64,000 nt of DNA from Dyella choica (GTDB taxonomy: Bacteria > Pseudomonadota > Gammaproteobacteria > Xanthomonadales > Rhodanobacteraceae): the NCBI RefSeq assembly GCF_003977665.1, contig NZ_RYYV01000012.1:1-64000 (forward strand), in the 5' to 3' direction. The number at the start of each line of letters is the position of its first letter. Position 1 is the stretch's first letter. The translations under genes were made by a program, and so were the position numbers. Under the pieces are notes generated by a model. The model had not been told where the DNA came from, did no database searches, and saw only the letters and a program-made list of their open reading frames with translations. This document shows positions 28,867 to 39,040 of this stretch, in pieces.

Positions 28867-31800
28867 GTCACGAGGAGCGTTTCAACCTCTCCGCATGGAC
28901 CCTGCGCCATCAGTCGCTGGTGTTCTTTCTGATGGGCCTGATCGCGCTGTTCGGCGTGCTTTCGTACAAGAACCTGTCGCAGTCGGAAGATCCGCCGTTC
29001 ACCTTCAAGGTGATGGTGATCCAGACCTTCTGGCCCGGTGCCACCGCCAAGCAGGTGCAGGAAGAAGTCACCGATCGCATCGCGCGCAAGCTGCAGGAAA
29101 CGGCCGATACCGACTTCCTGCGCAGTTATTCGCGGCCCGGCGAATCGCTGATCTTCTTCAACATCAAGGATTCGGCGCCTGCCTCGGAGGTGCCGGAAAC
29201 CTGGTACCAGGTGCGCAAAAAGGTTGGCGACATCGTCGCCCAATTGCCGCAAGGCGTGCAGGGGCCGTTCTTCAACGACGAATTCGGCGACGTCTACACC
29301 AACATCTACTCGCTTGAAGGCGACGGCTATACGCCGGCGCAATTGCACGACTGTGCCGACCAGTTGCGCGTGGAATTGCTGCGCGTCGGGGGCGTAGGCA
29401 AGGTCGACTACTTCGGCGACCAGAACCAGCACATCTATATCGACGTAGCGAATGCGAGGCTGGCCAAGCTCGGCATCAGTCCCCTCCAGATCGGGCAGGC
29501 GATCAACGAGCAGAATGCGGTGGCGTCCACCGGCGTGCTGACCACGGCGGACGACCGCGTGTTCGTGCGGCCCAGCGGCCAGCTCGACGACGTCGACGCC
29601 ATGGCCAACACCCTGCTGCACATCCATGGCAAGAGCATTCGTCTGGGTGACATCGCCAGCATTCGGCGCGGGTATGACGATCCGCCCAGCCAGACCGTGC
29701 GCTTCATGGGCCAGCAGGTGCTGGGCATTGGCGTGACCATGCAGCCGGGTGGCGACGTGATCCATCTAGGCAAGGCACTGGACGAAAAGATCGGCCAGTT
29801 GCAAAAACGTCTGCCTGCCGGCCTGAAGCTGTCAGAGGTCACCAGCATGCCGCATGCGGTGTCGCATTCGGTGGACGACTTCCTGGAATCGGTGGCCGAG
29901 GCAATCGCCATCGTATTGCTGGTAAGCCTGCTGAGCCTAGGGTTTCGCACCGGCATGGTGGTGGTGATCTCCATTCCGTTCGTGTTGGCCGCCACCGCGC
30001 TGTGCATGGACCTGTTCGGCATCGGCTTGCACAAAGTGTCGCTGGGTACGTTGGTGCTGGCGCTAGGGCTTTTGGTGGACGACGCCATCATTGCGGTGGA
30101 GATGATGTCGGTGAAGCTGGAGCAGGGCTGGGGTCGCGTGCGCGCGGCTGCATTCGCCTACAGCAGCACTGCATTTCCCATGCTTACCGGCACGCTGGTG
30201 ACAGTATCGGGCTTCCTGCCGATCGCCTTGGCCAAGTCGAGCACCGGTGAATACACGCGCTCGATCTTCGAGGTCTCGGCGATCGCCTTGCTGGTATCGT
30301 GGTTGGCGGCCGTGATCGTGATTCCGTTGCTTGGCTATCACATGCTGCCGGAACATCACGAGCGCGCCAAACCCGGTCAGGAATGGTGGGCGCGTTTTCT
30401 TCCTCGGCGCTGGAACGAGGCGCGCGCGGCGAAAGCGGTGCAGCCCGTGCACGATGGCGAAGAGATCGAGATTTACGACACCGCGTTCTACCGCCGCTTC
30501 CGTGGCTGGCTGGACCTGTGCCTGCGTCATCGCTGGCTGGTGCTCATCTCCACGGTGGCACTGTTCGTCATCGCGCTGGCCGGCTTTGCGCTGGTGCCCA
30601 AGCAGTTCTTTCCCAGCTCCGACCGCCCGGAATTGCTGGTGGATCTACGCTTGCCGGAAGGCGCCTCGTACGCGGCGACCTTGCGTGAAACCAGTCGCTT
30701 TGAAGCGGTCTTGAAGAATCGCAAGGAAGTCGCCAATTACGTCAGCTTCGTCGGCAGCGGCGCGCCGCGCTTCTATCTGCCGTTGGACCAGCAGCTGGCC
30801 CAGCCCAACTTCGCGCAATTCGTGATCACGGCGAAGGACGTGAAGCAGCGCGAGTCCTTGGCCGCTTATTTGGACGGCGAACTGAAGCATGACTTCAGCG
30901 CCGTGCGCACCCGCGTCAGTCGGCTGGAGAACGGCCCGCCGGTGGGCTTCCCGGTGCAATTTCGCGTGGAAGGCGACGACATCGCGATCGTACGCAGCAT
31001 TGCCGAACAGGTGGCGGGCGTGATGCGCGCCAACCCGGATACCCGCAACGTCCAATTCGATTGGGACGAGCCGGCGGAGCGTTCGGTGCGCTTCGACGTG
31101 GACCAGTTCAAGGCGCGGCAACTGGGCCTTACCTCCAAAGACATCGCTGACTTCCTTGCGATGAATCTGTCGGGTACCACAGTGACGCAGTTGCGGGAGC
31201 GCGACAAGCTGATTGCGGTGGATCTGCGCAGCGAAAAGGGTGACCGCATCCATCCCGACCAGATCGAGCGCCTGGCGATACCAACCAGCGGCGGTACAGC
31301 CATTCCGCTCGCACAACTCGGAAAGGTCAGCTACGGCCTCGAATACGGTGTGATCTGGGAGCGCGATCGGCAACCGTCGATCACCGTGCAGGCGGATACC
31401 CGTAGCGGTGCACAAGGTCTGGATGTCACCAATGCGGTCGACAAGAACCTCGCCGATATCCGCGCCCATCTACCAGTGGGCTATCGCGTGGAAGTGGGCG
31501 GTTCGGTGGAACAGAACGAAAAGGCGCAGACTTCGGTCAATGTGCAGATGCCGGTGCTGCTGGTCGCCGTGCTGGTGCTCCTGATGGTTCAGCTGCAAAG
31601 CATCGGCCGCACCTTCATGGTAGTGCTCACCGCGCCGTTGGGCTTGATTGGCGTAGTGCTCGCGCTGTTGTTGCTGCATCAGCCGTATGGATTCGTGGCA
31701 ATGCTCGGCACCATAGCCATGTTCGGCATCATCATGCGCAATTCGGTGATCCTGGTTGACCAGATCGAGCAGGACATCCGTGCCGGGCACGCCCGCTGGG

Positions 31801-32039
31801 AGGCGATCGTCGGTGCCACTGTGCGCCGCTTCCGCCCTATCACCTTGACGGCTGCCGCGGCGGTGCTGGCGCTGATTCCGCTCCTGCGCAGCAACTTCTT
31901 CGGACCGATGGCCACGGCCCTGATGGGCGGCATCACCGTTGCGACCGTACTCACGCTGTTCTATTTGCCTGCGCTGTACGCGACCTGGTTCCGTGTGCGC
32001 GCCGATGAACCCGCCAGGGAGCCGGAGGTCGCCGTATGA
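28863..32039 (+). CDS. RND efflux transporter permease (HAE-1 family)
   Basis: Proton-driven inner-membrane pump of 1058 residues. TM4 carries the aspartate pair (LGLLVDDAIIAVEMM, D406/D407). The position of AcrB K940 in TM10 is arginine (FGIIMRNSVILVDQI, R959), and RRFRPITLTAAAAVLAL follows. The N-terminus LSAWTLRHQSLVFFLMGLIA and YKNLSQSEDPPFTFKVMVI resemble the branch that includes TriC-like pumps. It overlaps its neighbours by ATGA on both sides. It differs from the first pump in the window in sequence and gene order, so the two are not a recent duplication. Confidence 0.94.
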   Translation: MSHEERFNLSAWTLRHQSLVFFLMGLIALFGVLSYKNLSQSEDPPFTFKVMVIQTFWPGATAKQVQEEVTDRIARKLQETADTDFLRSYSRPGESLIFFNIKDSAPASEVPETWYQVRKKVGDIVAQLPQGVQGPFFNDEFGDVYTNIYSLEGDGYTPAQLHDCADQLRVELLRVGGVGKVDYFGDQNQHIYIDVANARLAKLGISPLQIGQAINEQNAVASTGVLTTADDRVFVRPSGQLDDVDAMANTLLHIHGKSIRLGDIASIRRGYDDPPSQTVRFMGQQVLGIGVTMQPGGDVIHLGKALDEKIGQLQKRLPAGLKLSEVTSMPHAVSHSVDDFLESVAEAIAIVLLVSLLSLGFRTGMVVVISIPFVLAATALCMDLFGIGLHKVSLGTLVLALGLLVDDAIIAVEMMSVKLEQGWGRVRAAAFAYSSTAFPMLTGTLVTVSGFLPIALAKSSTGEYTRSIFEVSAIALLVSWLAAVIVIPLLGYHMLPEHHERAKPGQEWWARFLPRRWNEARAAKAVQPVHDGEEIEIYDTAFYRRFRGWLDLCLRHRWLVLISTVALFVIALAGFALVPKQFFPSSDRPELLVDLRLPEGASYAATLRETSRFEAVLKNRKEVANYVSFVGSGAPRFYLPLDQQLAQPNFAQFVITAKDVKQRESLAAYLDGELKHDFSAVRTRVSRLENGPPVGFPVQFRVEGDDIAIVRSIAEQVAGVMRANPDTRNVQFDWDEPAERSVRFDVDQFKARQLGLTSKDIADFLAMNLSGTTVTQLRERDKLIAVDLRSEKGDRIHPDQIERLAIPTSGGTAIPLAQLGKVSYGLEYGVIWERDRQPSITVQADTRSGAQGLDVTNAVDKNLADIRAHLPVGYRVEVGGSVEQNEKAQTSVNVQMPVLLVAVLVLLMVQLQSIGRTFMVVLTAPLGLIGVVLALLLLHQPYGFVAMLGTIAMFGIIMRNSVILVDQIEQDIRAGHARWEAIVGATVRRFRPITLTAAAAVLALIPLLRSNFFGPMATALMGGITVATVLTLFYLPALYATWFRVRADEPAREPEVAV

Positions 32040-33511
32040 GGCCCGCAAACGTCTTGATACCCGCCGTACGCACGACGACCCTGGCGGCAGCACTGTTGTT
32101 GGCCGGATGTGCCTTCGCGCCGCCCGCCAAGCCGCCAGCCTCGCCCTCTCCGGAGCACTACACCGTCGAGGCGCTGCCTGCGGGGACCGCCAAGGTGGAC
32201 GGCGTATCGCAGCATTACAGCCTGGGCGGACGTCCAGTGCCGGAGTGGTGGCGCGAATACCGCAACGACACGCTCAACGCCTGGGTGGAAGAGGGCTTGC
32301 GCAACAATCCTTCCCTCGCAGCGACGAAGCACACGCTGGAGTCGGCGCATCAGTTGCTGCGTGCGCAGGTCGGTGCAACGATGCTGCCGTCGCTGGATGC
32401 GCAAGCCCAGAGCAGCCGGCAACGCAGCCTGGGTTCTCCGGTCTTCGGGCCACCCACCAATCTGTACGATGTTTACGCGGGACAGCTTGCGCTCAGCTAC
32501 AACTTCGATGTTTTCGGCGCGACGCGACACGGCATCGAACAAACGGCGGCGCAGGTGGATCAGCAATCATATGAGTTCGATGCCGCCAAGCGCACGTTGG
32601 CAGCCAATATCGTGATCGCGGCGATCAACGCGGCCTCCCTGGAGGAGCAGGTCCGCACCACCGAGCGGCTTTCCAAGCTGGCGAACGACCAGGCCAGCCT
32701 CACGGAACGTCAGTATCGACTTGGCGCGGCGTCGCAAGACGATGCGCTGAGTCTGCGCCAGCAAGCCGCGAGCATCGGCACATCGTTGCCACCTCTGCGT
32801 GCGCAGGCTGAAAAGGCGAGGCACGCTTTGGCAGTATTGCTGGGTCGCACGCCTGACCAGGCACCTGGAAATCTCATGCTGGCGGATCTGCATCTGCCGG
32901 AAAGCGTGCCGGTAAGCGTGCCTTCCGACCTGCTGCGGCAACGGCCGGACGTGCTGGCCGCGGAGGCGGCGGTGCATGCGGCTTCCGCCCAGGTAGGCGT
33001 GGCAACGGCGAACCTGTTTCCGCATATTTCACTGTCCGCATCGATCGGCACCGAAGGGTTCAAGCCCTCAAGCCTATTCACCAGCGCCGGTTCGGTATGG
33101 GGTGCGGGGCTTGCGCTCACCCAACCGATTTTCCACGGCGGCGAGCTGATCGCGAAACGCAAGGCAGCCATTGCCAGTTACAACGCGGCGATCGCGGACT
33201 ATCAGCAGACGGTGTTGAATGCATTCCGGGATGTGGCTGACACGCTGACCGCGTTGAATCAGGACGCCGCGACCCTGCAGGCGGCGCAGGAGGCGGCCGG
33301 GGCTGCGGAGCAATCGTTCGCCCATGCCGACGCGCGCTATCGCCTGGGCGGGGTCTCCTACCCTTCGTTGGTACTGACCGAACAGCATTGGCAGAGCGCA
33401 AGGCTGACCGAGATTCAGGCCAGGGCGGGGCGGTTGGCCGATACGGCAGCGCTGTTTCAGGCGATGGGGACCCCTCAGTCGCCGACGCTTGCGGAGAACT
33501 TGCGGCACTGA
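32036..33511 (+). CDS. Efflux transporter outer-membrane factor (NodT/OprM-like lipoprotein)
   Basis: TolC-type channel of 491 residues with a lipoprotein signal (TTLAAALLLAGC). It shows two OEP repeats, with LLRQRPDVLAAEAAVHAASA and VGVATANLFPHISLSASIG in the middle. Third component of the operon, coupled to the permease by ATGA. After it, 231 bp (33512-33742) precede the next gene and show nothing recognisable. Confidence 0.92.
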   Translation: MRPANVLIPAVRTTTLAAALLLAGCAFAPPAKPPASPSPEHYTVEALPAGTAKVDGVSQHYSLGGRPVPEWWREYRNDTLNAWVEEGLRNNPSLAATKHTLESAHQLLRAQVGATMLPSLDAQAQSSRQRSLGSPVFGPPTNLYDVYAGQLALSYNFDVFGATRHGIEQTAAQVDQQSYEFDAAKRTLAANIVIAAINAASLEEQVRTTERLSKLANDQASLTERQYRLGAASQDDALSLRQQAASIGTSLPPLRAQAEKARHALAVLLGRTPDQAPGNLMLADLHLPESVPVSVPSDLLRQRPDVLAAEAAVHAASAQVGVATANLFPHISLSASIGTEGFKPSSLFTSAGSVWGAGLALTQPIFHGGELIAKRKAAIASYNAAIADYQQTVLNAFRDVADTLTALNQDAATLQAAQEAAGAAEQSFAHADARYRLGGVSYPSLVLTEQHWQSARLTEIQARAGRLADTAALFQAMGTPQSPTLAENLRH

Positions 33512-33742
33512 CGCTGGCCTGCCCATTGGCCGCGGTACTCCGGCCTGCCCCGGACTTGGTCCGCGGGCGGGGGAGGGGGCGGCTTGCGGTCGGCCTCAGT
33601 GTGGCGACGAGGCCAGGGAAGCCCTCCCTCCAGGGGCGGATGCGGCGGAGGTCGGCTCGGGCTTGCCTAGCGCATTTCAAAATCCCAAGGCTGAAACGTC
33701 TACCTGGAGAACAACGCCTGTTTTCCCGATGGAACGAACACC

Positions 33743-34852
33743 TTGAACAAGCCAAACCGCCCCCCTGCCGGCGTCCTCGGCATCGGTCTCGAAGCCTTTC
33801 TGCCGCCTGGTGCCTATACGCCTGAACTGCGTCGACCGCGTGTCTCATCGCCCGTCGACAGGTCTCGTGTTGCCGTAAACGACGCGATGCAATCGGGCGG
33901 ATTGGTGAACCTGCTCGATTCGTTGCGCCATCGCCAGGACTGGACGGGCCCCTGGTACAAGCGCGGCGTCACGGCGCTGAAGTACGTCGCGCGCAGCCTA
34001 TGCTTGGCGGCGCAGCACCAGCGCTTCCTGGCGTTGATCGCCGCCGATCCGGTGATGCGCGCCTACCGGCGGCGCGATCCTCGCCTGCTGGAGCGGCACA
34101 TGCATCGCTACGTCAATGCGCATTGGCATCGGCGTGATCGTCTTTCGTATCTGCTGCAGCACTACCGATTTGCGAAAGCGCATTTGCCGTCGGGCTTGTA
34201 CGAACTGGTCTATGCCCAGGGCCATGCGAGTTTAGGAAGCCTTGTCGCCAAGGATGGCTCCCTGCTGACGCTGTGCCTGCGGCCGCCGATCTACAAGGGC
34301 TGCGAAGGCGAACTTTGCCTGCAACTGTGCGACGCAAACGAAGTGCCGCTCTACAGTATCGTTTTCACGATTGCGGACGAGCAGCCGACGCTGATGATCG
34401 GTTGCCTGCAGGGACCGAAGGGCGAAAATGCGAGGGACGTGGTACGCGAACTTACGCGCAACCTGCACGGGATGCGACCCAAGCAGCTGATGCTGTCGCT
34501 GGTGTATACCTTTGCGCAACGCTACGGCATCGAGCGGGTGGTGGCGATCAGCAACGAGGCTCATCCACTGCGCCGTAGCGGCCGCCCGCTGTTCTCCGAT
34601 TACGACGCGTTCTGGGATGAGCAACGCGGCCAGCGTATCGGCGGTGGCTGGTATGCGCTGCCAACCTCACTGACGCACAAGTCGGAAGCAGAGGTGCCGA
34701 GCAACCATCGCGCCGCATTCCGTCGTCGCGAAGCCTTGCGGCGGGATGCCGAGCAATTGCTGGTGAATGCCCTCGCGCAGCCATTGCCCACGTTCAGCAA
34801 CAGCCACCTACAGGCGTCACGCATGACATTCCCGGTTTATGGCAGGCTCTAG
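33743..34852 (+). CDS. VirK/YbjX family protein (DUF535)
   Basis: A 369-residue protein of the DUF535 family, whose Salmonella and Shigella members (YbjX, VirK) are linked to virulence and resistance to antimicrobial peptides by an unknown mechanism. Recognised by SLVAKDGSLLTLCLRPP, EGELCLQLCDANEVPLYSI, IGCLQGPKGENARDVVRELT, and the C-terminal block with YDAFWDEQRG and WYALP. The start is a TTG at 33743, as no ATG or GTG exists between an upstream in-frame stop and the conserved region until 33887. It precedes the sigma factor gene by 15 bp and may be co-transcribed with it. Confidence 0.83.
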   Translation: MNKPNRPPAGVLGIGLEAFLPPGAYTPELRRPRVSSPVDRSRVAVNDAMQSGGLVNLLDSLRHRQDWTGPWYKRGVTALKYVARSLCLAAQHQRFLALIAADPVMRAYRRRDPRLLERHMHRYVNAHWHRRDRLSYLLQHYRFAKAHLPSGLYELVYAQGHASLGSLVAKDGSLLTLCLRPPIYKGCEGELCLQLCDANEVPLYSIVFTIADEQPTLMIGCLQGPKGENARDVVRELTRNLHGMRPKQLMLSLVYTFAQRYGIERVVAISNEAHPLRRSGRPLFSDYDAFWDEQRGQRIGGGWYALPTSLTHKSEAEVPSNHRAAFRRREALRRDAEQLLVNALAQPLPTFSNSHLQASRMTFPVYGRL

Positions 34853-34867
34853 CGGTCCATAAAGGGT

Positions 34868-35392
34868 ATGAACGCCGTGACGTTATCGGTGCATGTGAGC
34901 GACATCGAAAGGCTGTTTCGCGAGCACAATCGCGCGCTGATCGCCTTTCTGCAGTGCCGTCTCAATTCGCTGTCGGATGCGCAGGAAGTCGCGCAGGAAG
35001 CGTATTTGCGCATGCTGACCATGGACGATCGCGAGCAGGTCGATTCGCTGCGCGGCTACTTGTTCAAGGTAGCGGGCAATCTCGCCATCGATCGCCTGCG
35101 CAAGCGCAAAGTGCGCAGCGATTTCGCAGCGGTGCAGTCGCAGGACGAACCGATGGACGAATATCGGCCAGATCATCACGCCATGGCAGTGGAACAAGTG
35201 GCAGGGGTCCGCCAGGCCTTGAGTGAGTTGCCGGCCAAGACGAGTCAGGCGTTCGTGATGCATGTAATCGAGGGGCGTGACTTCAGCCATGTCGCGCAGA
35301 CCATGAAACTGAGTGAGCGCATGGTGCGCTATCACGTCGCCAACGCACTGGCTCGCTGCCGCGCGTATGTCGACGGGAAGGAGGGACCGTGA
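34868..35392 (+). CDS. ECF RNA polymerase sigma factor (FecI-like)
   Basis: A 174-residue sigma-70 family factor. Region 2 reads IERLFREHNRALIAFLQCRL, then LSDAQEVAQEAYLRML and LRGYLFKVAGNLAIDRLRKR. Region 4 reads LSELPAKTSQAFVMHVIEG followed by DFSHVAQTMKLSERMVRYHV, the helix-turn-helix. AAAGGG precedes the ATG. It overlaps the FecR gene by GTGA, the usual FecI-FecR coupling. It probably directs transcription of the TonB receptor gene two positions downstream in response to its ligand. Confidence 0.93.
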   Translation: MNAVTLSVHVSDIERLFREHNRALIAFLQCRLNSLSDAQEVAQEAYLRMLTMDDREQVDSLRGYLFKVAGNLAIDRLRKRKVRSDFAAVQSQDEPMDEYRPDHHAMAVEQVAGVRQALSELPAKTSQAFVMHVIEGRDFSHVAQTMKLSERMVRYHVANALARCRAYVDGKEGP

Positions 35393-36402
35393 GGTTCAAT
35401 GAGCAACAGGATCCTGTCTTACGGGCGGCCGCTGATTGGTGGGTGCGCTTGCGTGCAGCCGGCGCCGACGGCGAAGTGATAGAGCAGTGGCTGGCGTGGA
35501 CGGGCGAGGATGAGCGGAACCTGCAAGCGTTCGAGCGCATGAACGAGCTGGCCGAACGCCTAGGCACGCTCGACAAGGTGTCGCGCCAGGGATTGATACG
35601 CGCCTTTGTACGTTTCGCGCCCACACCTGTGCCTGCGCTGCGGCGTTGGTTTCCGCTGGCGGCAGCTGCGTCGATCGCTGCAGTCGTGCTGTCCGGCGCT
35701 CTCTATATCGGCTGGACGCACTTTGCCGCAGATGTGGCCACCCAGGTGGTCTACCAGAGCGGCGTGGCGCAGAATCGCGAATTCAGCCTGCCGGATGGCA
35801 CGAAAGTGGCGCTGGGCGCGGCATCCAGGCTGAGCGTGAAGTACAGCAACGCTCAGCGCAGCGTCGAAGTGTCTGATGGTGAAGCCTACTTCGAGGTGGT
35901 GCACGATAATCAACGGCCCTTCGTGGTGACGGTCGGCAATATGACGGTGCGCGATATCGGCACTGCCTTCGACGTCCGCCGCACGGGGGGACGTGTAACG
36001 ATTGCGGTGACGCAAGGGCGCGTGGCGATTGCTGACCAGCGGCTTCAAGCCAGGCCGCACAATACGCTGGAGGCCATCGCGGGCCAGCGCGTGTCCTACG
36101 ACCCGGATGCTTCGAGGCTGCTAGTCGATATCGAGGCGCCGGCGCAGGCAACGGCCTGGCGCCATAACCGCCTGGAATTCATCGATGAACCGCTGGGGGT
36201 GGTGATCGCCAACCTGAACCGCTACGCCGGCAGACCCGTGCGGGTCGCAGATGCCGATCTCAATGCGCTGACTTATACCGGCACCATCCGTACCGATGCC
36301 ATCGACGACTGGGTGGGTGCCTTGCCGCAGGTGTTTCCGTTGCGGGTAAGCAAGGAAGCAAACGGAGTGGTGCTGTCCGATCCCAAGCACGCCTTCCGAT
36401 AA
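35389..36402 (+). CDS. FecR family anti-sigma factor / transmembrane sensor
   Basis: A 337-residue single-pass membrane protein. The cytoplasmic N-terminal DUF4880 domain (AADWWVRLRAAGADGEVIEQ followed by W) binds the sigma factor. A membrane helix (FPLAAAASIAAVVLSGALYI) follows, and the periplasmic FecR domain contains QNREFSLPDGTKVALGAAS and GEAYFEVVHDNQRPFVV. The C-terminal segment FIDEPLGVVIANLNRYAGRP is the STN-like receptor-interaction part. The start is a GTG overlapping the sigma stop. It should relay the signal from the downstream receptor's STN domain. Confidence 0.93.
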   Translation: MRFNEQQDPVLRAAADWWVRLRAAGADGEVIEQWLAWTGEDERNLQAFERMNELAERLGTLDKVSRQGLIRAFVRFAPTPVPALRRWFPLAAAASIAAVVLSGALYIGWTHFAADVATQVVYQSGVAQNREFSLPDGTKVALGAASRLSVKYSNAQRSVEVSDGEAYFEVVHDNQRPFVVTVGNMTVRDIGTAFDVRRTGGRVTIAVTQGRVAIADQRLQARPHNTLEAIAGQRVSYDPDASRLLVDIEAPAQATAWRHNRLEFIDEPLGVVIANLNRYAGRPVRVADADLNALTYTGTIRTDAIDDWVGALPQVFPLRVSKEANGVVLSDPKHAFR

Positions 36403-36539
36403 GTGCCTGCTCCCTGACCCAGCCGCGCAAGCCGTCAGGCAAGTCCTGCATGACATGTAGGGGATGTATGGCTTGTAGGTGATGCCAACTGACGGGCAGC
36501 ATGTCACACTCATGATTTCGCGCGGAGTTGACGCAGGTC

Positions 36540-38969
36540 ATGAGGCGGTTTGCCTGGTTGCCGGCTTACGGCTACCTGACGATGGGGGTGGTTGCCTGGA
36601 CGGCAGGCGTGGTGCCTTTGCATGCGGCGGAGCAATCGGCCGGCGTGCGTTTCGACATCCCTGCACAATCGCTTGCCACCGCGTTGATCGCGTTTGGCAA
36701 GCAGGCCAACGTGCAGGTACTTACTGCCGGACAGACGGTGGAAGCCTTGCGTTCGCACACGGTGGACGACACGTTGGCCCCGGATGCAGCGCTGGCGCGC
36801 CTGCTTGAAGGTACGAACATGAGCTTCACGTTCGTCGACAAGCGCACGGTGGTGGTGAAGCCTTCTGCGTTGGCTTCCGCCCCACTGCCCAAACGCTCAC
36901 CTTCGGCGGAAACGACGACCACTTTGCTGCCACCCATCCAGGCCATCGGGCTGGTAGGCAGGGATGCGGAGTTCATGGCCGATGTCAGCGGCGGACCTGG
37001 GCGCATGCTGTCCGATCCGCTCGACGTGCCGCAATCGGTCAGCGTCGTCACGCAAAGCCTGCTGCAATCGGAGCAAGTGCAGACCATCGCCGACGCGATT
37101 CGCAACGTGGCCGGTGCGCAGTACGTGGACGGTACGGGCGGGCTGCCGATCTTCGGGGTGCGAGGGTTCGTCGCCGGCAACGGTATGACGGACGGCATGT
37201 CCAACCACATCCTGGGCGTGGGCGACTATCCACCGATGATCGGGGTGGAACGTGTCGAGGTGCCGAAGGGGCCGCAGGCCATACTTGGCGATACCTCAGC
37301 CAACAACAATTTTGGTGGCCTGATCAATGTCATACTGAAAAAACCGCAGAGCGACCCGATTCACCGGCTCACGTTTTCCGTGGGGGAGCATGGCGAAAAG
37401 CAGCTCGGACTGGATCTGGCTGGCCCGCTGGATGCCAACAAGTCGCTGACCTATCGCCTGATAGTGAATGGCGATGTGGCTGACCGCACGCCGCAAGGCA
37501 TGCGTGGGCAGCGCAATCGCTACGTGGCACCGTCGATTGGCTGGTCCACGCCGAACACCACGTTCATCGCCGGCCTGTCCTGGATGATGAACCGCATGCC
37601 CATTCCCGACCATACGGTGCTGCTTGGTACGAGCCTAGGCACGGCATCGCCGGCGGGTTTGTTGTTGGACAATCCGAACGATCACACTTCGGTGGAAACG
37701 CGGCGGCTGTTCTACATGCTCGAGCACCGCTTCAACGACACCTGGACGTTCCGCAGCCGTGCACAATACGTTCGAGAGTCGATGGATCTGCAGCGCTGGG
37801 TGATGGTAAACACCCAGCCTTCCGGCGACCTCACGGCAGTGGCACAACAGGTTCGGTCATCGGACACGTATTACACGCTGCAGAACGACCTGGTGGCTGA
37901 CTTCGGGCGCGGCTGGATGCAGCACACGGTGATGCTGGGCTTCGACTATTCGCGCATCCAGGTAGGCAGCAGCATCGATGCGTTCGGTAATGGCGGCTTG
38001 GGCATGCCCTACAACATCTTCACGGGTGGAGCGCTGCCAACGCCAGTCTCGCAGTTGTCGCCTGACGATTACGCCAACGGCTATTCCTCGGGCAATCCGT
38101 GGAGGACGGAAAGCGGGCTGTTTCTGCAGGACCAGATTCATTTCGGCGACCGCCTGCAAGCCTTGCTGGCATGGCGCCGCACCAGCTATCGACTGGATAC
38201 CACTCATCCCGACGGCACACCGTGGAATTTGCACAGGGTCCGTTGGGTGCCCAACTTCGGCCTGGTGTACAAGCTGACTCCCGACATCTCCCTGTACGCG
38301 AATACATCGAATGGCTTCCAGGCGTATACGGACCTCGGCAACAACGGCCGCCCGCTGCCGCCGTCGCTGTCGCGCCAGATCGAAACCGGCACGAAGCTCG
38401 ATCTGTTCCAGCACCGCGCACGCCTGACAGTGGCTGCCTATCGCATCATGCTCGATCACAGCTACGATCAGAACTCGTCACAGCCTCCGTACCCCATTGT
38501 GGCCGGACCGGGGCAGTCCAACCAGGGCTTCGAGATCGAGTTCAGCGGGCGGGTGGCGCCGGGCTTGGACCTCAGCAGCGCTTACACGCGCGCGTCGGTG
38601 CGCAACAATGACGGTACGCCAGCCACGGGACAGTCGCGGCAGCTCTTCAACCTATGGGCGAGCTACCGTTTCCAGAACGGTTTGTTGCACGGTTTCGGCG
38701 CGGCGGGCGGTGTGGCGGCGCGCGGGCGCAGCCTTGGGCAGCTATCCAGTGGCGACACTATCGATATTCCGGGACAGGCGCGGGTGGATATGAATGTGTT
38801 CTACCGGGCTCGACGCTGGAGTGTCACGTTGGGCGTAAAGAACCTGCTGGACAGGCATTTATACAGTCCGTACAGCCCGACGTTCAATGAAACCTTTTTG
38901 CCGCTGGATAGCTTTGTGCCGTTGGATAGACATCGGACGTATTTGTTGAGCGGAACGGTCGATTTTTAG
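36540..38969 (+). CDS. TonB-dependent siderophore receptor with STN signalling domain
   Basis: Outer-membrane transducer of 809 residues: signal peptide (ending near PLHAAEQ), an STN domain (VRFDIPAQSLATALIAFGKQ and LEGTNMSFTFV), plug (PLDVPQSVSVVTQSLL, GVERVEVPKGPQAILGDTSA) and a 22-strand barrel ending in GTVDF with the required terminal Phe. The STN domain together with the upstream sigma and FecR genes marks it as a surface-signalling receptor, probably for a ferric siderophore, like FpvA. The ATG at 36540 is preferred to the TTG four codons earlier. No siderophore synthesis genes are in the window, so a xenosiderophore is plausible. Confidence 0.93.
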   Translation: MRRFAWLPAYGYLTMGVVAWTAGVVPLHAAEQSAGVRFDIPAQSLATALIAFGKQANVQVLTAGQTVEALRSHTVDDTLAPDAALARLLEGTNMSFTFVDKRTVVVKPSALASAPLPKRSPSAETTTTLLPPIQAIGLVGRDAEFMADVSGGPGRMLSDPLDVPQSVSVVTQSLLQSEQVQTIADAIRNVAGAQYVDGTGGLPIFGVRGFVAGNGMTDGMSNHILGVGDYPPMIGVERVEVPKGPQAILGDTSANNNFGGLINVILKKPQSDPIHRLTFSVGEHGEKQLGLDLAGPLDANKSLTYRLIVNGDVADRTPQGMRGQRNRYVAPSIGWSTPNTTFIAGLSWMMNRMPIPDHTVLLGTSLGTASPAGLLLDNPNDHTSVETRRLFYMLEHRFNDTWTFRSRAQYVRESMDLQRWVMVNTQPSGDLTAVAQQVRSSDTYYTLQNDLVADFGRGWMQHTVMLGFDYSRIQVGSSIDAFGNGGLGMPYNIFTGGALPTPVSQLSPDDYANGYSSGNPWRTESGLFLQDQIHFGDRLQALLAWRRTSYRLDTTHPDGTPWNLHRVRWVPNFGLVYKLTPDISLYANTSNGFQAYTDLGNNGRPLPPSLSRQIETGTKLDLFQHRARLTVAAYRIMLDHSYDQNSSQPPYPIVAGPGQSNQGFEIEFSGRVAPGLDLSSAYTRASVRNNDGTPATGQSRQLFNLWASYRFQNGLLHGFGAAGGVAARGRSLGQLSSGDTIDIPGQARVDMNVFYRARRWSVTLGVKNLLDRHLYSPYSPTFNETFLPLDSFVPLDRHRTYLLSGTVDF

Positions 38970-39040
38970 TTCGTCGCCAACGCCTTTTTTTCCCGCTGGA
39001 TGAAAGGCGCCCCACGGTGGAGGCGCCTGTGCAACGGGAG

